DNA of 64,000 nucleotides from Trinickia soli (GTDB lineage: Bacteria > Pseudomonadota > Gammaproteobacteria > Burkholderiales > Burkholderiaceae): NCBI RefSeq assembly GCF_002879855.1, contig NZ_PNYB01000009.1, positions 62,001 to 126,000 of the forward strand. Direction: 5' to 3'. The notes beneath the pieces are model-generated. The model did not search any database, was not told the origin of the DNA, and worked only from the letters and a program-made list of their open reading frames with translations. Below, one piece after another: positions 28,001 to 35,534 of the stretch. A program made the position numbers and the translations under genes. Positions within the stretch are counted from its first letter, which is position 1, and the number at the start of each line of letters is the position of its first letter.

Positions 28001-28198
28001 CTGACCGCCTACGCTCACGAGCCCTACGCCGCTCGCTACGATTACACGAGCGCAATGGCCGTGCAGTTGCTCAAAACGCTCGGTCCTTCGCTCGCCCCGC
28101 TGCTCGCGGCAAACGATGCCCGCCCAGGCACCGCGCCTACGGCGGTTCGTGCCTCCACCGACATCTCTCGTTCCTCGGAATCCGCCCCGGCCTTTTGA
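25061..28198 (+). CDS. Class A penicillin-binding protein (transglycosylase/transpeptidase), enlarged
   Basis: A 1045-residue membrane-anchored peptidoglycan synthase. One transmembrane helix lies at about residues 24-45 (LTFVGIAALVGVCAYFVSL). The GT51 glycosyltransferase follows with Glu174 in EDRYLLD and GGSTLATQTEKF. The transpeptidase motifs are all present: SxxK (S514-T-A-K517), SxN (S620-V-N622) and KTG (K940). The SxN-to-KTG distance of about 320 residues, and SxxK-to-SxN of about 105, are both much longer than in PBP1a/1b, so two inserts enlarge this domain. The start at 25061 has GGAG 7 nt upstream; the frame is open 45 codons further but is not membrane-topology compatible. It probably serves cell wall synthesis under special conditions. 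Confidence 0.85.
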   Translation: MNRPLARLPLRYIATMSPGARWKWLTFVGIAALVGVCAYFVSLEMQTSRLQARYFANLGRQVSFSVESGPSNDIRFPSPGGPYDLRLGYSRLPDFEARLRARGYVVTSQARDSSMMKSLAERGLFIPYAEKDQAGLRLFDDVGVPLFSARYPALAYDDYDSIPPLIVGALVFIEDRYLLDTTQPDRNPAIDWGRFGRALSDQALRLVNRNQHTPGGSTLATQTEKFRHSPGGRTATPPEKLRQIISASMRAYLGGENTMAVRKSIVVHYLNTVPLAAQPGIGEVEGLGDGLTAWYGRDFAEVNRLLAQAGAETGNGPVAPGVLADQALAFKQALSLLIAQRAPSYYLVRNRPALTTLTDSYIRVLAANGVISAPLRDAALSASLETHKAAPPQPTMSYVARKAVTLVRSQLQRALGVQSFYDLDRLDLTVHSTLDDAVQRAVSERLAQAATIEGAKAAGLYGFEMLRPGDDPSKISFSFVLFEHKDGADVVRVQTDSVNQPFDINGGARLNLGSTAKLRTLVTYLQIVTTLHDRYATLSNTELKHVNVDTLDGLSRWAVDYLAHTQDRSLPAMLDAAVERKYSASPGETFYTGGGAQTFTNFDKSDNGRILTVREAFQHSVNLVFVRLMRDIVHYEMIQSAGPSAHWFDDPALRRRYLLQFANQESLVYLHRFYVKYQGKTPDEALDALVADMRKSPPRLATALRSVAPDEPFSRFAQRMRAALKNTPSASLADEDLAKLYAKYAVDKFNLNDRGYISGVHPIALWMLAYLRIHPDATEAELRTASRDARLTSYAWLFKTRHHLTQDRRIRHMVELQAYAAISKSWRALGYPFENVTPSYAAAIGASGDRPDALAQLIGIIAGDGRMRRPHSVDTLAFAAGTPFETQFARAPSAGDQVVSPEIAAVARRLLRSVVLGGTGARLSTGLPLGNGRTLDVYGKTGTGDQRFDVYARGGRLIESRKVNRTATFVFVIGDRFYGTLTAYAHEPYAARYDYTSAMAVQLLKTLGPSLAPLLAANDARPGTAPTAVRASTDISRSSESAPAF

Positions 28199-28324
28199 AG
28201 CCAGCGATGGTGAAGCCAGCGATGCGCCGGCGGCTCGCTCTGTCCCCGACGTAGCCGGGGGCAGGCACGCCCGTTGCGAATCCTACGACGTCGCACGTGC
28301 GGCATACCGAAAAGGAGAGCTCAC

Positions 28325-28528
28325 ATGAACAAGGACCAGGTGAAGGGCGTAGCAGAGAAAGCAAAGGGCAAGGTCAATCAGGCAGTCGGCAACGTCACGA
28401 ACGACCCGGCCCGCGAAGCCAAGGGCGACCTGCAGGAAGCCGCGGGGAACGTCCGCAAGGGATACGGCGATGCCAAGGAGGACTTGAAGGACGAGCTCGA
28501 CCGCGATAGTGATGCAAAGAAGCATTGA
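28325..28528 (+). CDS. CsbD family stress protein
   Basis: A 67-residue, highly charged, glycine- and alanine-rich protein with the CsbD repeat pattern (KGVAEKAKGKVNQAVGNVT and AKGDLQEAAGNVRKGYGDAK). CsbD-like proteins are abundant under general stress in many bacteria, with unknown molecular role. AAAGGAGA lies about 8 nt upstream of the ATG at 28325; an in-frame upstream start at 28274 would precede the Shine-Dalgarno. It stands alone, 126 bp after the PBP gene. Confidence 0.9.
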   Translation: MNKDQVKGVAEKAKGKVNQAVGNVTNDPAREAKGDLQEAAGNVRKGYGDAKEDLKDELDRDSDAKKH

Positions 28529-28577
28529 CCTGTAGGACGCTTCCTGAATCGACAGCCGGGCCGGAGAGCCGGTAACG

Positions 28578-28613
28578 GCCGCCCCGTTGGGCCACCGGTG
28601 GAGATGGGGCGGC
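28578..28613 (+). repeat. Nested inverted repeats downstream of csbD
   Basis: GCCGCCCC (28578-28585) and GGGGCGGC (28606-28613) bracket a perfect 10-bp palindrome CCACCGGTGG (28592-28601). The stem is strong but has no T-run; it may stabilise the csbD message end. Confidence 0.4.
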
Positions 28614-28662
28614 ACGCAAGGTCGGCCGAAGAGGCGAGGCGCACTTAAACACGCGCCGACAG

Positions 28663-28697
28663 GCGGGGCGGTTTCCTACGGGGTCCGCCCCGCTTTT
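28663..28697 (+). terminator. Candidate terminator between convergent csbD and LysR genes
   Basis: GCGGGGCGG (28663-28671) pairs perfectly with CCGCCCCGC (28685-28693) and is followed by TTTT on the plus strand. It overlaps the stop codon of the convergent LysR gene (28676-28678), so it may serve csbD transcripts. Confidence 0.5.
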
Positions 28698-29614
28698 GCT
28701 GCCTGTTCCAAAACGAAATCGATGAACGCGGCCGCGGCACGCGTCTGATGACGATCGGGCATGTAAAGCAGGTACATTCGCGTTCCAAATATGCTGAGCC
28801 GCCATTCGTCGAGCGTCGTGACGACCTCCCCGCGGCGAATATCGTCCTGCACGACGTAGTCGGGGACAATGCCGACACCGAGCCCCGCTCGCACCGCCTG
28901 CCGTAGAAACAAAAAATTCTCCGAAATCAACGTGGGCTCGAGCAACACCTCATGACGGTCATCGTCGAGGTAGGCCGAGACGCGCAACTGCCGTCCGACC
29001 ACCGTCGCCGTGATAAGCGGCGTCGTGCGCAACGCATCGAGCTGCGTAGGCAGTCCATGTTCGGTCGCATACGCTCGCGACGCGCACGCGACGTAACGCA
29101 CCGGGCCCATATCCCGGGCAACCAGATTTTGCGGCGGCTCCGACATCACGCGCACGGCGATATCGACTTCGTCGCGCAGCAAGTCTTCGACGCGGTTTTC
29201 GAACATGACGTCCAGCACGATGCCAGGGTGCAGACGTTTGAACTCGAGCAGCCACTCGGCCATGACCAACTGCCCGTAGCCGCTCGGCACGGAAAGCCGC
29301 ACGCGGCCCTGCAGCGTGCGGCCGAGCGTCTCGACCGTCTCCTGGGCGGCTTCCAGCGCACGCCTGATCGCGCGGCCATGCTCGACCAGCAGCAGCCCCG
29401 CTTCGGTCGGCTCGACGCGGCGCGTCGTACGTCGCACGAGTTGCAGGCCCAGCGTGCGTTCGAACTGGTTCAGGTGATAGCTCACGTTGGCGCGCGTCAT
29501 CTTGAGCCGGCGCGCCGCCTCGCTGAGGTTGCCCGCTTCGAGGATTTCGACGAGCAGCGAAAGGGAGTTCAAATCCACGGTAGGGGGGTGCCGTACCAGC
29601 GCAGGCACTGTCAA
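28676..29614 (-). CDS. LysR family transcriptional regulator, divergent from beta-oxidation operon
   Basis: A 312-residue LysR protein. The winged helix at about residues 13-72 contains GNLSEAARRLKMTRANVSYH, and the effector domain begins GRVRLSVPSGYGQLVMAEWL. The annotated start is TTG at 29614, with GTG at 29608 or 29578 as alternatives; none has a good Shine-Dalgarno. The TTG lies inside a 23-bp near-perfect palindrome (29607-29629), so a downstream start or a leaderless/self-occluding arrangement is possible. It is divergent from the hydratase/dehydrogenase gene at 29710 and is its probable regulator. Confidence 0.85.
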   Translation of the reverse strand: MTVPALVRHPPTVDLNSLSLLVEILEAGNLSEAARRLKMTRANVSYHLNQFERTLGLQLVRRTTRRVEPTEAGLLLVEHGRAIRRALEAAQETVETLGRTLQGRVRLSVPSGYGQLVMAEWLLEFKRLHPGIVLDVMFENRVEDLLRDEVDIAVRVMSEPPQNLVARDMGPVRYVACASRAYATEHGLPTQLDALRTTPLITATVVGRQLRVSAYLDDDRHEVLLEPTLISENFLFLRQAVRAGLGVGIVPDYVVQDDIRRGEVVTTLDEWRLSIFGTRMYLLYMPDRHQTRAAAAFIDFVLEQAAKAGRTP

Positions 29615-29655
29615 ATCTGATTTGACAGTCTGTCAACCGGCGCAGAGATTGTCAA
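29607..29655. promoter_or_regulatory. LysR operator: 11-1-11 palindrome plus TGTCAA repeats
   Basis: ACTGTCAAATC at 29607-29617 and GATTTGACAGT at 29619-29629 are exact reverse complements around a single T. TGTCAA recurs at 29609, 29631 and 29650, and the inverted TTGACA at 29622. All lie in the 95-bp gap between the LysR gene and the beta-oxidation operon, so the cluster is a strong candidate for the regulator's binding region. Confidence 0.6.
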
Positions 29656-29709
29656 TTGTAGCTATCCCCCCCACAATCGCAGGACTCCCATCCTCGATCG
29701 GTACCCGCC

Positions 29710-31857
29710 ATGACCGCCTCGACCGCTTCCCCTGCCTCACCCGCCTCCCCCGTCGTCTCCCGCACGCTGCACGGCAACGTGCTCGTCGTCGGCATCGATC
29801 ACCCGCCCGTCAATGCGCTGAGCGTGGACGTGCGGCGCGGTCTCGTCGAAGCGATCGAGGCGGCGCAGGCCGATCCGGCGGTCACCGCCGTGCTGATCGT
29901 CGGGGCGGGACGCAACTTCATTGCGGGCGCCGACATCCGCGAATTCGGCAAGCCGCCGCTTGCGCCGCTGCTGCCGACGGTGTGCAACCGCATCGAGGCA
30001 TGCCCGAAGCTCGTCGTGGCCGCGATCCACGGGGCTGCACTCGGCGGCGGTCTTGAAATCGCGCTTGCGGCCCACTATCGGCTCGCCGTGCGCGGCGCCA
30101 AACTCGGTTTGCCCGAGGTTCAGCTTGGCCTGTTGCCCGGCGCCGGCGGTACGCAACGCACGCCGCGCCTGATCGGCGCCGCGGCCGCACTCGATCTGAT
30201 GCTCTCGGGACGTCATGCGCGAGCCGAAGAGGCGCTGCAGCTCGGCCTCATCGATCGTCTCGGCGCCACCGACGACGTGCTCGGCGAAGGGCTCGCCTAT
30301 GTGCGCGAACTGCTTGCCGCTCACGCCGCAGTCCGGCCGACGCGCGCAGCCAGCGCGTTGTCGGACGCCGGCGTCGACGCGATGCGCGCCGCCGTGGAGG
30401 CGGCCCGGAAGGAAACGGCCACGCGTGCGCGCGGCCTGTTTTCGCCGATGAAGATCATCGATGCGGTCGAAGCCGCCTTTACGCTTCCCTTCGACGAAGG
30501 CCTCGCGCTCGAACGCAGGCTTTTCGTCGAATGCCTCGAAAGCCCGCAGCGCGCCGGGCTCGTCCACGCTTTTTTCGCGGAACGCGAAGTCGCGAAAGCG
30601 CCCGAAACCAAGGCCGCGACCCCGCGCGCGGTCGCCACGATCGGCGTTGTGGGCGGCGGCACGATGGGTGCCGGCATCGCCGTGGCCGTGCTCGACGCAG
30701 GGCTGCCCGTCACGATGATCGAGCGCGACGACGAGGCGCTCGCGCGCGGCCGCGCTCATGTCGAGCGCGTCTACGACGGTCTCGTCGCCAAAGGCCGCAT
30801 CAAGACCGATGCAAAGGCCGCGGCCCTCGCCCGCTTCACAGGCAGCACGTCGTATGAGGCGCTCGCCCAGGCAGACCTCGTCATCGAGGCCGTATTCGAG
30901 GATATGGCAGTCAAGAAGGCTGTCTTCTCCGAACTCGATCGCGTCTGCAAGCGCGGCGCCGTGCTCGCGACGAACACCTCCTATCTCGACATCGACGAAA
31001 TCGCGGGGGCCACATCGCGCCCCGCGGACGTGATCGGTCTGCATTTTTTTTCGCCGGCCAACATCATGAAGCTGCTCGAAATCGTCGTGCCGGCCCGCGT
31101 CAGCGCGGATGTCGTCGCGACCGCGTTCGAGCTGGCGAGGCAATTGCGCAAGGTGCCCGTGCGCGCGGGCGCGTGCGACGGCTTCATCGGCAATCGGTTG
31201 CTCGCCGTCTATCGCACGGCGGCCGACTATCTGATGGAAGACGGCGCCTCGCCTTATCAAATCGATCGCGCCATGCGCGAGTTCGGTTACCCGATGGGTC
31301 CCTATCAGGTCGTCGATCTGGCCGGCGGCGATATCGGCTGGGCGGCGCGCAAGCGACGCGCGCCGACGCGCGATCCGCGCATGCGCTACGTCGAAATCGC
31401 CGACCGGCTCTGCGAGCGCGGCTGGTTCGGTCAGAAGACAGGCCGCGGCTTCTATCGCTACGAGCCAGGCGCACGCACGGGCGCCCCCGATCTCGAAGTG
31501 GAGGCCATCGTCGAGGCCGAGCGCTTGCGTGTCGGCATTTCGGCGCGTAGTTTCACCGATGACGAAATCGTGCGACGGCTGATGTGCGCCATCATCAACG
31601 AAGCGGCGAACGTCGTGCGCGAAGGCATCGCGCTGCGTCCGCTCGATGTCGATATCACGCTGATCTACGGCTACGGCTTCCCGCGCTATCGCGGCGGCCC
31701 GATGAAATACGCGGACATGCTCGGGCTGCCCACTGTGCTGGCCGAGCTCGAGCGCTTGTCGCAAGAAGACGCATTCTTCTGGCGGCCGTCGCCGCTGATC
31801 GTCAAACTTGTCGAGCGCGGCGCCGATTTTTCGAGCTTGAACGGCACGGCGTCGTAA
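29710..31857 (+). CDS. Bifunctional enoyl-CoA hydratase/3-hydroxyacyl-CoA dehydrogenase (PimF/FadJ-like)
   Basis: A 715-residue fusion enzyme catalysing two consecutive beta-oxidation steps. The crotonase domain (residues 15-200) has the oxyanion-hole stretches AGRNFIAGADIREF and HGAALGGGLEIALAAHYR. The Rossmann domain starts at about residue 312 with GVVGGGTMGAGIAV, and C-terminal 3HCDH domains follow (GFIGNRLLAVYRTAADYLME; YGYGFPRYRGGPMKYAD). Overall order is that of FadB/FadJ or PimF. Two acyl-CoA dehydrogenase genes follow on the same strand, 106 and 13 bp apart. The set resembles pimFCD for dicarboxyl-CoA degradation; ordinary fatty acid use is the alternative. Confidence 0.9.
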   Translation: MTASTASPASPASPVVSRTLHGNVLVVGIDHPPVNALSVDVRRGLVEAIEAAQADPAVTAVLIVGAGRNFIAGADIREFGKPPLAPLLPTVCNRIEACPKLVVAAIHGAALGGGLEIALAAHYRLAVRGAKLGLPEVQLGLLPGAGGTQRTPRLIGAAAALDLMLSGRHARAEEALQLGLIDRLGATDDVLGEGLAYVRELLAAHAAVRPTRAASALSDAGVDAMRAAVEAARKETATRARGLFSPMKIIDAVEAAFTLPFDEGLALERRLFVECLESPQRAGLVHAFFAEREVAKAPETKAATPRAVATIGVVGGGTMGAGIAVAVLDAGLPVTMIERDDEALARGRAHVERVYDGLVAKGRIKTDAKAAALARFTGSTSYEALAQADLVIEAVFEDMAVKKAVFSELDRVCKRGAVLATNTSYLDIDEIAGATSRPADVIGLHFFSPANIMKLLEIVVPARVSADVVATAFELARQLRKVPVRAGACDGFIGNRLLAVYRTAADYLMEDGASPYQIDRAMREFGYPMGPYQVVDLAGGDIGWAARKRRAPTRDPRMRYVEIADRLCERGWFGQKTGRGFYRYEPGARTGAPDLEVEAIVEAERLRVGISARSFTDDEIVRRLMCAIINEAANVVREGIALRPLDVDITLIYGYGFPRYRGGPMKYADMLGLPTVLAELERLSQEDAFFWRPSPLIVKLVERGADFSSLNGTAS

Positions 31858-31963
31858 CGCGCCGCACGTTGCGCGGCCTGCGCGGGGACATTGCAGAGAA
31901 GCGGGCCGCCGCGCGCGCCGGCGTGTGACCTGCCCATACGCGCTCATCCTGAAGGACGAACCG

Positions 31964-33172
31964 ATGGATCTGAATTTCACGGCAGAAGAAGAGGCGTTTC
32001 GCACCGAGGTTCGATGCTTCCTCGACGAACACCTGCCGCCGCGCACGGCCCACAAGGTACGACATGGGCTGCGGCTCACGCGCGAGGACATGGCGCAATG
32101 GCATGCCATCCTCAACGCCCGGGGCTGGCTCGCGATCCATTGGCCGCGCGAATACGGCGGGACGGGTTGGAGCGCCGTCGAGCGTTTCATCTTCGACAAC
32201 GAGTGCGCGCTCGCGGGTGCCCCGCGGATCGTGCCGTTCGGCGTGAATATGCTCGGCCCCGTGTTGATCAAATACGGCAACGAAGCGCAGAAGCGCCATT
32301 GGTTGCCGCGAATTCTCGACGGCGCCGACTGGTGGTGCCAGGGCTACTCGGAACCGGGCGCCGGTTCCGATCTCGCATCGCTGTCCACGCGCGCCGTGCG
32401 CGGCGTCGACGCGCACGGCGATCATTACGTCGTCAACGGACAGAAGACGTGGACGACGCTCGGCCACTACGCCAACATGATGTTTTGCCTCGTGCGCACT
32501 GCCACCGATGTGCGCAAGCAGGAAGGCATCAGCTTCCTGCTGATCGACATGAATACGCCCGGCATCGAAGTGCGTCCCATCGTGACGCTCGACGGCGAGC
32601 ATGAAGTCAACGAAGTGTTTTTCACCGACGTGCGCGTACCCGCCGAAAACCTCGTCGGCGAGGAAAACCGCGGCTGGACCTACGCGAAGTATTTGCTGAC
32701 CTACGAGCGCACGAACATCGCCGGCGTCGGATTTTCGGTGGCTGCGCTCGAGCGCCTCCAGCGCGCGGCGGAACAGATTTCGCACCGGGGGCGGCCGTTG
32801 GCCGACGATCCCTTGTTCGCCGCGCGCATCGCACGCGTCGCCATCGATCTGGAAAACATGAAGACGACGAACCTTCGCATGATCGCGGCCGCCGCGAGCA
32901 GCGGCGCACCGGGTGCGCAAAGCTCGATGTTGAAGGTGCGGGGCACGCAGATTCGCCAGGAGATCGCCGCGTTGATGCGACGCGCACTGGGCCCGTACGC
33001 TCATCCGTTCGTCGACGAAGCGTTCGACGAGGGCTATGAAGGCAACCCGCTCGGCCCATTCGACGCGCCGGACGCGGCAAAGAGCGACTTCAACAACTAC
33101 AAGCTGTCGATCTTCGGCGGCTCCAACGAGATTCAAAAGAACATCATCGCGAAAGCGATTCTTGAGCTCTGA
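31964..33172 (+). CDS. Acyl-CoA dehydrogenase (PimC-like large subunit)
   Basis: A 402-residue FAD enzyme oxidising an acyl-CoA to the 2-enoyl-CoA. The N-terminal helical domain is followed by the FAD-contact region WWCQGYSEPGAGSDLASLST and VNGQKTWTTLGHYANMMF. The C-terminal domain ends in SIFGGSNEIQKNIIAKAI. AAGGA lies 6-8 nt before the ATG at 31964. The pattern is that of pimeloyl-CoA dehydrogenase large subunits, which work with a second, shorter acyl-CoA dehydrogenase; the next gene fits that role. Electrons would go to the ETF encoded at 38.7-40.4 kb or to another ETF. Confidence 0.88.
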   Translation: MDLNFTAEEEAFRTEVRCFLDEHLPPRTAHKVRHGLRLTREDMAQWHAILNARGWLAIHWPREYGGTGWSAVERFIFDNECALAGAPRIVPFGVNMLGPVLIKYGNEAQKRHWLPRILDGADWWCQGYSEPGAGSDLASLSTRAVRGVDAHGDHYVVNGQKTWTTLGHYANMMFCLVRTATDVRKQEGISFLLIDMNTPGIEVRPIVTLDGEHEVNEVFFTDVRVPAENLVGEENRGWTYAKYLLTYERTNIAGVGFSVAALERLQRAAEQISHRGRPLADDPLFAARIARVAIDLENMKTTNLRMIAAAASSGAPGAQSSMLKVRGTQIRQEIAALMRRALGPYAHPFVDEAFDEGYEGNPLGPFDAPDAAKSDFNNYKLSIFGGSNEIQKNIIAKAILEL

Positions 33173-33185
33173 GAGGGTCTCGACG

Positions 33186-34337
33186 ATGAACTTCGAGTTG
33201 ACCGAAGAGCAGCGTATGCTCGCTGACACGCTCGCACGCTTTGTCGCCGCGCAGTACGGTTTCCCCACGCGTGAGCGGATAGCGCGCTCGCCCGAAGGCT
33301 TCGACCGAGGCATGTGGCGACGCTTCGGCGAACTCGGTGCGATCGGCGCGTTGTTCGCGCCGGAGCACGGCGGTTTCGGCGGCGCAGGAGACGATATCGC
33401 AGTCGTCTTCGAACAACTCGGCCGCGCGCTCGTGGTCGAGCCATTCCTCGGCGCGCTCATGGCCGGAAGCGCGATCGCGCGTGTGGGTAACGCGCAGCAG
33501 CGTGCCTGGCTCGCGCGGCTGATCGACGGCGAGGCGGTCCTTGCGTTCGCGCACGGGGAGCCTGACTCGCGTTACGAACCCGCGCGTGTAGCGACAGAGG
33601 CCGAACGCGCGAACGGCGGCTGGCGCTTGAACGGCGCCAAGGCCGTCGTCCTCTGCGGCGAAGCGGCCGACGGCTTCGTGGTGTCGGCCCGCACGAGCGC
33701 CGCTGTCGATGCCGAGCAAGGGATTTCGCTGTTTTGGGTGCCGCGCGATGTACCGGGCATGACGCTGCGCGGCTACGCGCTGATCGACGGCGGCCGGGGG
33801 GCCGAACTCGCGCTTCGCGACGTGGCGCTGCCTGCCGATGCGCTCCTTGGCGAAGCGGACGACGGCTTTGCGACGCTCGAAGCTGCACTCGGCTGCGGTC
33901 TGCTTGCATTGTCGGCGCAAGCGCTCGGTGCAATGGAACAGGCGTTCGGCGCGACGCTCGACTATCTGCGCACGCGTCGCCAGTTCGGCGTGCCGATCGG
34001 GAGCTTCCAGGCCTTGCAGCACCGCATGGCCGATCTGGCGATCGACATCGAGCAGGCGCGCTCGGCCGTCATCAACGCTGCCGCGGCGCTCGCCGGGCCA
34101 CGGCGCGCGCGCGAACGCGCGCTCTCGGCGGCCAAGTACACGGTCGGGCAAGTGGGCTCGAAGCTCGCTCGCGAAGCCGTACAACTGCATGGCGGCATTG
34201 GCATGACCTGGGAGTTGCCGCTCGCGCACTATGCGAAGCGCCTCGTGATGATCGACCACCAACTGGGCGATGAAGACCATCATTTGGCGAGGTACATCGG
34301 GTTCGGGTTCGAAGGAGATGCCGTGCAACGTCGTTGA
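33186..34337 (+). CDS. Acyl-CoA dehydrogenase (PimD-like small subunit)
   Basis: A 383-residue acyl-CoA dehydrogenase family protein beginning MNFELTEEQRMLADTLARFV. It has the PimD-like stretch GALFAPEHGGFGGAGDDIAV and the C-terminal LHGGIGMTWELPLAHYAKRL region. The FAD-contact segment is degenerate compared with the preceding gene (AFAHGEPDSRYEP in place of the usual TEPxAGSD), as expected for the small subunit of a heteromeric enzyme. It starts 13 bp after the large subunit stop, and the two are presumably translated together. Confidence 0.85.
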   Translation: MNFELTEEQRMLADTLARFVAAQYGFPTRERIARSPEGFDRGMWRRFGELGAIGALFAPEHGGFGGAGDDIAVVFEQLGRALVVEPFLGALMAGSAIARVGNAQQRAWLARLIDGEAVLAFAHGEPDSRYEPARVATEAERANGGWRLNGAKAVVLCGEAADGFVVSARTSAAVDAEQGISLFWVPRDVPGMTLRGYALIDGGRGAELALRDVALPADALLGEADDGFATLEAALGCGLLALSAQALGAMEQAFGATLDYLRTRRQFGVPIGSFQALQHRMADLAIDIEQARSAVINAAAALAGPRRARERALSAAKYTVGQVGSKLAREAVQLHGGIGMTWELPLAHYAKRLVMIDHQLGDEDHHLARYIGFGFEGDAVQRR

Positions 34338-34416
34338 CGAGATGACTTGGGATAAAGAGCGACCAGGTTCGACGAACGACCCAGGCGCTCTCGTTGCACC
34401 TTTTAGCCTTGCACTT

Positions 34417-35319
34417 TCAAATCGCCCCGCCCGCCCGCGTTTGAGTTGGCGTTTGCGCCTGCGCCTGCGCCTGCTTCCCTTGATAGGCACGCAACGCCTC
34501 GGCCGTCGCTGTATCGGCGGGAAAGAAGGCTTCGATGGCCAGCTCCGACAGCGTCACGTCCACGGGTGAGCCGAACACCGTCGTCGTACTGAAGAACGAC
34601 AACACGCCGATGTCCGTGCGCAGACTGAACGGCACGACGACGTCCGCGAGCGGCGCCGGCTCGCGCTCGGGTTCGGCATCTGCGCCGGCCGGCGCCGGAT
34701 AGCCGGCAAGCTCCTCGACGAGCGCGGCAAGTGTAGCGTCTCCGCTCGCTTGCGCTTGCCGCTCGACGCGCTGCAGCGCATGCGCGCGCCAACCTGACCA
34801 ATCGACGATATGAGAGGCAAGGCCATCCGGGTGCAGCGACAGCCGCATCACGTTGACGGGCGGCTCGAGCAGTCGCGGGTCGGCCCGCGACACGAGCGGC
34901 GCGAGCGCGCCGTTGGCGGCGACCATCGTCCAATGCCGGTCGATTGCGAGCGCGGGATACGGCTCGTGTCCACGCAGCACGAGCTGAACCGCTTCGCGCG
35001 CCGCATCGAGCTGGGGATCGGTCAATGCGCGCTCGGCATACATCGGCGCATAGCCCGCGGCGACAAACAACGCATTGCGCGCACGCAACGGCACGTCGAG
35101 CTGTTCGGCCAGATGCATGAGCATCTCACGGCTCGGGTGCGCACGGCCCGATTCGACGAAGCTCAAATGACGCGTCGAAATCTGGGCTTCGGTAGCGAGC
35201 ACGAGCTGACTCATGCGGCGCCGTTGACGCCACTCGCGCAGCAAATCGCCGACGGGACGTTTGGCCCGCGGCACGACGGGGCGCGACGAGGCGCGCGAAG
35301 CAGTGGGGATCGGGTTCAT
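34417..35319 (-). CDS. XRE family regulator with MmyB-like ligand domain
   Basis: About 300 residues. The N-terminal Cro/C1 helix-turn-helix (about residues 22-77) contains MSQLVLATEAQISTRHLSFV and is followed by a MmyB-type domain (about 100-280) with AIDRHWTMVAANGALAPLV and the final LSELAIEAFFPADTATAEAL. Members are soluble regulators, some of which bind fatty acids. The C-terminal AQAQAQTPTQTR is a short repeat. The start is placed at ATG 35319; ATGs at 35331 and 35355 are possible, but 35355 lies within a palindrome (35354-35370) that looks like its own operator. It converges with the beta-oxidation operon. Confidence 0.85.
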   Translation of the reverse strand: MNPIPTASRASSRPVVPRAKRPVGDLLREWRQRRRMSQLVLATEAQISTRHLSFVESGRAHPSREMLMHLAEQLDVPLRARNALFVAAGYAPMYAERALTDPQLDAAREAVQLVLRGHEPYPALAIDRHWTMVAANGALAPLVSRADPRLLEPPVNVMRLSLHPDGLASHIVDWSGWRAHALQRVERQAQASGDATLAALVEELAGYPAPAGADAEPEREPAPLADVVVPFSLRTDIGVLSFFSTTTVFGSPVDVTLSELAIEAFFPADTATAEALRAYQGKQAQAQAQTPTQTRAGGAI

Positions 35320-35353
35320 GACGTGGATCATAGCGAAACGGTGCACGGATTCC

Positions 35354-35370
35354 ATTACCTATGAGGTAAT
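35354..35370. promoter_or_regulatory. Candidate autoregulatory operator of the XRE gene
   Basis: ATTACCT-ATG-AGGTAAT is a perfect 7-bp inverted repeat with a 3-nt centre, 35 bp upstream of the preferred start. Such AT-ended dyads directly upstream of XRE/MmyB genes are commonly self-binding sites. Confidence 0.5.
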
Positions 35371-35534
35371 CGACCGGTCGCCGACTCACGCGTGTCACGG
35401 GTTTCCCGGATGCTGTGCCGGAGGGGACGGAGGGGACATAGTGAGAAGCGCGATCGTTTGGCGAGCGCGGGCCATGATCGGCGCACGAGCGACGATAAGT
35501 CGCCCGCACACCGATCACACGTGCATGACGTGCA

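Noticed and set aside
29737-32280. 847-codon antisense frame over the beta-oxidation genes
   Set aside because: High-GC antisense shadow (Arg/Ala-rich, no domain, no start signal); the plus-strand genes have clear motifs.
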